DNA of 9,017 bases. Source: Pseudomonadota bacterium. GTDB taxonomy: Bacteria > Myxococcota > UBA9042 > PHBI01. The DNA lies in assembly GCA_005788935.1 (NCBI GenBank), contig SYAK01000564.1, positions 1 through 9,017 of the forward strand, written 5' to 3'. Positions 1 to 6,000 of this stretch are shown in pieces; the stretch's first letter is position 1; the number at the start of each line of letters is the position of its first letter. Under the pieces are notes generated by a model, which was not told where the DNA came from, ran no database searches, and was given only the letters and a program-made list of their open reading frames with translations. A program made the translations under genes and the position numbers.

Positions 1-639
1 GGCCGCTCGAAGTCATCGGAGCGCACAGCGCTCGGCGACGCGGTGGCCGACGCGCTCAAGCCGGTCGGTGCCTCGACGGGTGAGGAGCCCGAGTGGTTTG
101 CCCAGCTCGAGAAGATCCCGAAGCCGGTCCACTTCGCCGACGAGAAGGCCCGCGCCGACGCCGCCACGGCCGCGATCGACGGCTTCATGAAGGCGCACGC
201 CGGCAGCCCGGCCGCGACCCCGATGGCCCTGACCGCCGCCAACCTCAAGCTCCGCAAGGGTGACGCTGCGGGCGCGCTCGTCGACGCGGACGCCTTCCTG
301 AAGGATCATGGCAGCGACTCGGCCGCGGTGCTCGCCCACGACCTCAAGGCGCGGGCCCACCTCGCCGCGGGCGGGCTCGATGCCGCCGATGCTGCCTGGA
401 CGGCTGCCGCTGGCCTCGTCGACGGGGCTCTGAAGGCGCACTTCCTGCTGCAGATCGCGGACCTTCAGAACCCCGCGGTCCATTCCGGCCGCGGTGATGC
501 CGCGAAGGCGCTCGCGTCGTACAAGGCCGCGCTCGCCCTCCTGCCTGAGCCGCCGAAGCCGACCGAGCCGTCGCTCTTCGCGCTGCCCCAGTCGGGCCCG
601 CGCAGCGTGGTCCAGGCCCGCATCGCCCTCCTCGAGTGA
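1..639 (+). CDS. YfgM-like tetratricopeptide repeat protein, 5'-truncated
   Basis: The reading frame is open from the first base of the window to the TGA at 637-639, so 212 C-terminal residues are visible and the real start lies upstream. The GTG at 43 lacks a Shine-Dalgarno and is probably internal. The visible protein is Ala-rich and helical, with TPR-like helix pairs: a segment around 'KLRKGDAAGALVDADAFL', another around 'AHDLKARAHLAAGGLDAADAAW', and a last one around 'GDAAKALASYKAALALLP'. In YfgM-type proteins an N-terminal membrane helix anchors a periplasmic TPR domain that assists the Sec translocon; that helix would be in the missing part. The call rests on the TPR pattern plus the immediately following BamB-like gene, which reproduces the yfgM-bamB order of Proteobacteria. 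A generic TPR protein is the alternative. The stop overlaps the next start (TGATG), suggesting translational coupling. Confidence 0.75.
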   Translation, partial: GRSKSSERTALGDAVADALKPVGASTGEEPEWFAQLEKIPKPVHFADEKARADAATAAIDGFMKAHAGSPAATPMALTAANLKLRKGDAAGALVDADAFLKDHGSDSAAVLAHDLKARAHLAAGGLDAADAAWTAAAGLVDGALKAHFLLQIADLQNPAVHSGRGDAAKALASYKAALALLPEPPKPTEPSLFALPQSGPRSVVQARIALLE

Positions 640-1814
640 TGTCGCTCCGCGCGGTCGCCGCTGGCCTGGTCGTCGTCGCCTCGCTCGCGACCGCGTCGGG
701 GTGTGCCACGGCCGGGGCGGCCGGCTCCGAGTTGCGCTTCGCGCCTCTCACGCGGTGGGGTGCGCAGGTCTACCCGCTCGAGACCCTCGCCTACTTCCCG
801 ACCGAGACCGCACACATCGCGTGGCTCCCGGGAGATGCCGCGACGGCCTCCCCCGAGCTCGTCGTCGCGCCGACGCGTCATCGCCGGGTCGTGGCGTTCG
901 ACGCGGCCGACGGCGCGCGGCGCTGGGAGCTCGAGACCCTCGGTGGCAACGCGGCCTCCCCCGTGGCGCTCCCCGGGACGGACGACCTCGTCATCGCCTC
1001 GCTCGACGGCGCAGTCTATCGCGTCAACCGGCGCAACGGTCGCGTCATCTGGCGGAGCGAGCGTGCAGGACATGGCGTCGCAGCCGACCCGGTCGTCGTC
1101 GGACAAGGCGATGCGGCCCGCATCGTCATCACGAGCCTGAAGAATCGGGTCGCTGTCCTGTCGGCCAAGGACGGCGAGATCGTGTGGTTCTCGGACCGCG
1201 AGCATGACGCCGAGATGACGATCGCGGGCCACGGCGGCGCCCTCGTCCTCGGCGACAAGGTCGTGGCGGGTTTCTCGGACGGGCACGTCGGCGCGTGGGC
1301 CCTCGAGGACGGTGCGCGGCTGTGGCTCGTTGACCTCGCGGAGGGCGAGCGCGAGTTCGCCGACGTCGACGCGACCCCGGTGGCTGTCGCGGGTCCGGAT
1401 GGCGAGCCGCTCGTCGTCGTCAGCTTGCACCGGCGCGGGCTGGTTGCGCTGACGGCAGACGGTGGCGACCTCGCGTGGCAGGTCCGTGGGCCGGGTTTCC
1501 TGTCGCCCGAGCACGACGCGGGGCTCGTCGTGGCGCCGCAGGCTGATGGGCTCGTCTGGGGGGTCGAGGCGGCCACGGGGCGGGTGCTCTGGCGGACGGC
1601 GCTCGGCACCGGACAGGCGGGTGACGTCGCGATGAGCCGCAAGTACGTGTTTGCGCCGAGCGGCAAGGATCTGGCGGTGCTCGACCGGGGTTCGGGGCGC
1701 GTCGTGGCGCGCTGGGGCGACGGGCGGGGGCTCGGAGCGCGTCCGGTCTTCGCGCACGGCGAGTTGTACCTGCTGGGCCACAGCGGGGTCGTCTGGGCGC
1801 TCGAGGTCCACTGA
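639..1814 (+). CDS. bamB: BamB-like outer-membrane assembly lipoprotein (PQQ-type beta-propeller)
   Basis: This 391-residue protein is almost exactly the length of E. coli BamB (392). The N-terminus has a short basic stretch, a hydrophobic core (AAGLVVVASLATA) and a lipobox-like ASGC with Cys22 as the probable lipidated residue, so it is predicted to be a lipoprotein. The body carries regularly spaced propeller strands ending in a 'G-x-x-x-W' pattern: VVAFDAADGARRWE (near 84-97), VYRVNRRNGRVIW (126-138), VAVLSAKDGEIVW (171-183), VGAWALEDGARLW (217-229), LVALTADGGDLAW (268-280), VWGVEAATGRVLW (306-318), LAVLDRGSGRVVARW (345-359) and a closing VVWALEV near the C-terminus. This fits an eight-bladed BamB fold, which supports BamA in inserting beta-barrel proteins. 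ATG at 639 shares a base with the upstream stop; GTG at 636 is an in-frame alternative adding one residue. Another PQQ-repeat lipoprotein is possible, but the YfgM-like neighbour favours BamB. Confidence 0.82.
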   Translation: MSLRAVAAGLVVVASLATASGCATAGAAGSELRFAPLTRWGAQVYPLETLAYFPTETAHIAWLPGDAATASPELVVAPTRHRRVVAFDAADGARRWELETLGGNAASPVALPGTDDLVIASLDGAVYRVNRRNGRVIWRSERAGHGVAADPVVVGQGDAARIVITSLKNRVAVLSAKDGEIVWFSDREHDAEMTIAGHGGALVLGDKVVAGFSDGHVGAWALEDGARLWLVDLAEGEREFADVDATPVAVAGPDGEPLVVVSLHRRGLVALTADGGDLAWQVRGPGFLSPEHDAGLVVAPQADGLVWGVEAATGRVLWRTALGTGQAGDVAMSRKYVFAPSGKDLAVLDRGSGRVVARWGDGRGLGARPVFAHGELYLLGHSGVVWALEVH

Positions 1815-1831
1815 CCCGGGCTGGTCGTGCC

Positions 1832-1836
1832 GGAGG
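1832..1836 (+). promoter_or_regulatory. Shine-Dalgarno fixing the start of the Cys-rich lipoprotein
   Basis: GGAGG lies six bases upstream of the ATG at 1843, inside the 28-base gap after the bamB-like stop. The same frame is open back to 1651 inside the bamB-like gene, so this site decides the start. The choice is confirmed by the lipoprotein signal peptide that begins exactly at this ATG. Confidence 0.8.
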
Positions 1837-1842
1837 TGCGGG

Positions 1843-3045
1843 ATGCGAGAGGTTGCGAGCGCCACTGCGTGGGCGTGGCTCGGGATGTTCGGTCTGGCCG
1901 GGTTGACGGCTTGCGGCGGAGCGGCGGAACCCTCGGGCGCCGACGTCGGAGTGGTCGCTGGCGCGGATGTGCCGTCGGAGGCAAGTGGCGCCGATGCGTC
2001 GAGCCCAGGCGTCGCGAGTCGCTGCGTGACCGCCTCCGACTGCGCCGACGCCGGGGCTGTATGCACCTGCGAGGGGCTGTGCGAGGTCCCGGCCGGGGCC
2101 GCCTGTACCGAGGACCGAAACTGCGGCACGCCAAGGTACTGCAATGCGTGTACTGGGTACTGTGAGGCGCAGGCTCGCCTGTGCGAGCCTTGCGAGGCCG
2201 AAAATGGGTGCGTCGACGGCGGGGCCTGCCTCCCGTTCGCGAGCGGCGGCAGCTTCTGCGGGGCCCCCTGCCTCGCCGACGCGGGCTGTCCGCGCGGGTT
2301 CCGCTGTGCCGAAGTGGCCGGGGTCGCCGCCCGTCAATGCGTCCCGACGGCGGGTCGCTGTGCCGACGTCGCGCTGTGCGAGGCCGACGCGGACTGTCCG
2401 CTCGGGCGCATCTGCCAGAGTCAGACGGGGCAGTGCACGGCGGGGTGCGTCGATGGCGGTTGCCCGAACGGGGACGTGTGCGTCACCGGACGGTGCAAGC
2501 CCCCGTGCGGGTCGGATGCGGACTGCACCGCACCCGAGGTGTGCGGCGACGGCGGGAAGTGCCGGGTGCCGGGCAGCTGCGAGGTGCGGAGCGACTGCCC
2601 CGCGCCCGAGACCTACTGCGACCGCGAGACCGGACGGTGCGCCGACGGCTGCCAGGAGGACCTCGACTGCCAGGACGCGGCGAAGATGTGCCGCGACGGG
2701 CGCTGCGTCGCCAAGGGCTGCACGGCGAATTACCAATGTGCCTTCGGCCAGGTCTGCGACGCGGCGGGGGCCTGCGTCCCGTATCCCGCGTCCGAGCCCC
2801 ACTGCGCCAGCTGCGACGCAGCCTCGGGCGGGGGCCCGACCTGTGGGGAACCGAACCTCTGCGTGACCTTCCAGGGCGATGACGGACAGCCGCTCGGCGA
2901 CCACTGCCTCGTCCCCTGCAAGGACGACCCGGATCACGCCTGCCCGTCGGGTTGGCAGTGCCGGCGCTTCGACGATCCGGAGGGGGGCGCGGCGCGGTTC
3001 TTCTGTGCCCGGCCGTGCTACGTGGCGCCGCTCGGCACGCCCTGA
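1843..3045 (+). CDS. Cysteine-rich secreted lipoprotein with tandem Cys-knot repeats
   Basis: The product is 400 residues. Residues 1-24 form a lipoprotein signal peptide with lipobox L-T-A-C (Cys24), followed by a low-complexity Ala/Gly/Ser/Asp linker to about residue 60. The rest contains about 54 cysteines. Several units follow C-x(4)-D-C-P-x(4)-C-x(3-5)-G-x-C, clear at about 179-198, 222-240, 246-266 and 270-288, with looser units at 201-218 and 293-311. Two longer domains, about 114-166 and 321-392, share a C-x-x-C ... C ... G-x-x-C-x-x-P-C ... C-P-x-G-x-x-C layout and flank the small repeats. Such Dickkopf/EGF-like Cys-rich lipoproteins are common in Myxococcota and relatives, mostly of unknown function. 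The protein is predicted to be extracytoplasmic and disulfide-bonded, possibly for adhesion or protein contacts (inference). It lies 28 bases after the bamB-like gene, in the same apparent operon. No catalytic motif is visible. Confidence 0.85.
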   Translation: MREVASATAWAWLGMFGLAGLTACGGAAEPSGADVGVVAGADVPSEASGADASSPGVASRCVTASDCADAGAVCTCEGLCEVPAGAACTEDRNCGTPRYCNACTGYCEAQARLCEPCEAENGCVDGGACLPFASGGSFCGAPCLADAGCPRGFRCAEVAGVAARQCVPTAGRCADVALCEADADCPLGRICQSQTGQCTAGCVDGGCPNGDVCVTGRCKPPCGSDADCTAPEVCGDGGKCRVPGSCEVRSDCPAPETYCDRETGRCADGCQEDLDCQDAAKMCRDGRCVAKGCTANYQCAFGQVCDAAGACVPYPASEPHCASCDAASGGGPTCGEPNLCVTFQGDDGQPLGDHCLVPCKDDPDHACPSGWQCRRFDDPEGGAARFFCARPCYVAPLGTP

Positions 3046-3048
3046 CGA

Positions 3049-3068
3049 ACGGCAGCCCGCGGGGCCGT
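3049..3068. terminator. Possible weak hairpin between convergent genes
   Basis: ACGGC (3049-3053) and GCCGT (3064-3068) are perfect inverted copies, with a small CC/GG pairing inside. The element fills the gap between the convergent stops and its right arm enters the HEAT gene stop codon. There is no T-run on either side, so intrinsic termination is doubtful and the hairpin could be chance in such GC-rich DNA. Confidence 0.25.
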
Positions 3069-6000
3069 CACGCCCGGCGGCGGCGGAGGCTCTTCGCGGC
3101 GTTCCTGACGGCCTGAGCGACGAGCGGGCGCTTCTCGACGAGGGCCGCGGCGTCAAGGCGGTCGGCGAGCGAGGGTCCCGGGGTCCCGAGGCGGGCGAGG
3201 GCGTTGGCCGCCTTCAACGCGAGCATCGACTCCTGGCTCGTGACGAGGCTGACCACGGTCGCCTCGGCGGGGCGCCCGCGGGCGAGCAGCTCGCCAAGGA
3301 TGACGACCGCGTTCTCGCGAGCGATGAGGCTCGCGCCTGCGTCGGCGGCGACCTCCGCGAGCATGGGTACGAAGGCCTCGGGCATGCGATGGGCGACGCG
3401 TCCCATCGTGGCCAGCGCGCGCTCCTCGAGGCCGACGAGCTGGCTGCGTGCAGCACGCGCGACGCGGGCAGGGCCGAACAGGTCGAGGGCCGCAAAGACC
3501 GCACGACGTAGGGGCTCGCGTGGCTGGACAAGGGCCCCGACGAGGGACGGGATGCAGGCCGCGTCGGCGAGCCCGAGGGCCCCGAGCGCCTCGGCTGCCG
3601 CCACCTGGACCTCGACCTCGCCGTCCTTCAGGGTGATGACGAGACGCTCGATGGCCGTGGCCGCGTCGGGACCGAGGCAGCCCCAGGCGCGGGCCGCGTT
3701 CTCGCGGACGCGTGGGCGGCCGTCGAACAGGGCCGAAGCGAGCCAGTCGCGATCCATAAGCGGAAGTGCGGGTCGGAGGGCGTCGGCGGGCAGGGGGGCC
3801 GTGTCGAAGCCCGCAACCGGCATCGGGATGGCCTCGCGTCGGTACTCCTTCGGGGTCGGGCCCTCGAGGCGCGCGAGGCAGGTCCGCGCCGCCGCGACCA
3901 TCGCGGGAAGCGGGTGGCGCGTCCAGGGAAGGATCGCGGGTGCCGCCGAACGCGCGCCGAGCGCGCCGAGCGCGGAGATGGCGTTCATGACCGTGAACAC
4001 CGACGGGTGTGACAGCGCGTCGACGAGGTCTGGGACCGCCGCCTCACCGAGCGGCGCGAGCACAGGCCACAGCAGGGTCCGGAAGCGGTCGGGCGGCATC
4101 TGCGAGGCGGCCACGAGCGCGGGAAGCGCGCGGACCCCGAGACCGACGAGGGCCTCGCGGGCAGCCTCCGATACGGTGCCCTCGGTGTCGGCGAGGGCGC
4201 CGACGAGCTGCGGCGCGGCGGGCAGGGCAGCGTCACCGATCGTCGCGAGGGCGTCGGCCGCGGCGCGGCGGACGGAGCGCTCCTCGTCGCGGAGCGCGAT
4301 GCCGAGGTGGTCATGAAACGCGCGGAGGACGCCGAGTGTCCGGGCGGCGTTGGCGCGCACGTGGCGGCGCCCGTCGATGAGCAGCGCGCCGAGGACGGCC
4401 GTGACGTCGCCGTCGAGGGCGGTGACGGCCTCGCGCAGGTCGTCGGTGTCGAGCTGCTTGGCAGCGAAGGCCGCGTGCGGCAGCGGGCTCGGCTCGCGCG
4501 CGGCGGGGCTCGCTTCGCGTCCGTCGAGCCAGTCGCGCGCCTGGCGGGCTTCGAGGCGGACCGCGCGGTGTTCGTCACGCTCGGCGTTGCCGAAGGCCGC
4601 AAGCGCCGACCGCGCCTCGTCGCGCGTGAAGAAGCGCAGCGCGCGCCAGGCATTCGTCCGAACGAGCGGGGACGCGTGGGCGGCACCGAGGGCGAGCGCG
4701 TCGAGGGCCGAGGCTCCGAACTCCACGAGGGCGGGCATCACGACCCGGCCTGCGACCGCGGGCTCATCGTCGAGCGCGTAGACGAGGGCCTCGGTTGCGA
4801 AGGCCCCGAAGACCCTCAGGGCGGCCCGCGCCGCGGTCGCCACGGCTGGTGCCCCGTCAGCGAGGGCATGGACGAGGTCGAAGGCCGACTCCCGCGTTGG
4901 CTCGAGCAGGGCTAGCGCCTGGACGGCGCGCAGACGGACGGCCGGGCTCGCGTCGCGCAGCAGGGGCCGGAGGGCAAGCGAGGCGCGCGCGTGGGCAACG
5001 CGTCCGAGGCCGAGGGCGAGCGCCGCGTTCCCGCGGACGACCTCGCGCCCGTCGGACGCTGCCAGGAGCAGGCGATCCAGGCGCAGCTCGCCGAGCGCGG
5101 ACTCGAGCTGCTCGGGCAGGAGCCAGGCGTCCTCGAAGCCGGCGATCGGCCACGGGACGGCCTCGACGGCGGCGGGTTCCATGTCGCGCCCGGTCAGGCG
5201 ATCGAGCGCGGCCGCGGCGGTCTGGCGCTCTTCGGCGTCATCGGTTCGCGCGAGCCGGGCGAGGGTTGGGGCGAGGGCGCCCGCGACGGGCCTCAGCGTG
5301 GCCTTGTCGAAGGCTCTGAGCGCGCGCATCAGGCCGATCCGCAGCGCCCGCGTCCGGGTGTCGTCGGCGAGCTCTGTCGCGAGCCACCCGACCGCTCCAG
5401 GGATGGCGGCCAGGCGCGGGTGAAGCAGCTTCGCCACGCGGTGAGGGGTGAGCTCCGCGGCGGCAGAGGCCAGCGCCGGCAGCGCCTCGGCGCCGAAGGT
5501 GTCGAGCGTCCCGGCGGCCTCGCGGGCCACGGCCTCGTCGGGGTCCTCGAGGCGCGCGACGAGCATCGCGGCGACGCCCGCGCCTGGTCCAAGCGTCCGG
5601 AATGCCTCAGCGACCGCGAGGCGTACCTCGGCTTCGCCATCCCGGGCGAGGCGGAGCAGGCTGCCCGTGACGGCTGGGGCCGCGGTCGACAGCGACGCGA
5701 GCCGCACCGCGTTGGCCCGGACGTGGGGGCGGCCGTCGCGCAGCAGCCGGGTCAGCGTCTCGGGCGACGCGGGACCGGAGCCTGCGCCGAGGTGGGTGTC
5801 GAGCGCGAGGCGCAGCTGGGGCGTCGTCAGCGGGCGCACGTCGAAGCCTTCGGTCGGCATCGACAGCGGCTCGAGCACCGTGACGGGGCGTGGGCGCAGG
5901 CCGAGGATCGCGTCGAGTGCCTGTTCGGCGGCGGCCTGCACGTCGCGGAGGCGGTCCGAGAGGGCGACCTTGAGCGCGTCAACGGCCGCAACCGCCCCGC

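Noticed and set aside
43..45. GTG at 43 as the start of the TPR protein
   Set aside because: The frame is open to the window edge, no Shine-Dalgarno precedes this GTG, and the expected N-terminal membrane anchor would lie upstream.
465..2144. Long minus-strand open frame opposite the TPR, bamB-like and lipoprotein genes
   Set aside because: It spans three well-supported plus-strand genes, its product is low-complexity Arg/Pro/Asp-rich with no recognisable domain, and long antisense frames are expected in such GC-rich coding DNA.
1420..3156. Minus-strand open frame of 578 residues
   Set aside because: It is antisense to the bamB-like and Cys-rich genes, shows Arg/Ala/Pro-rich shadow composition and has no motif.
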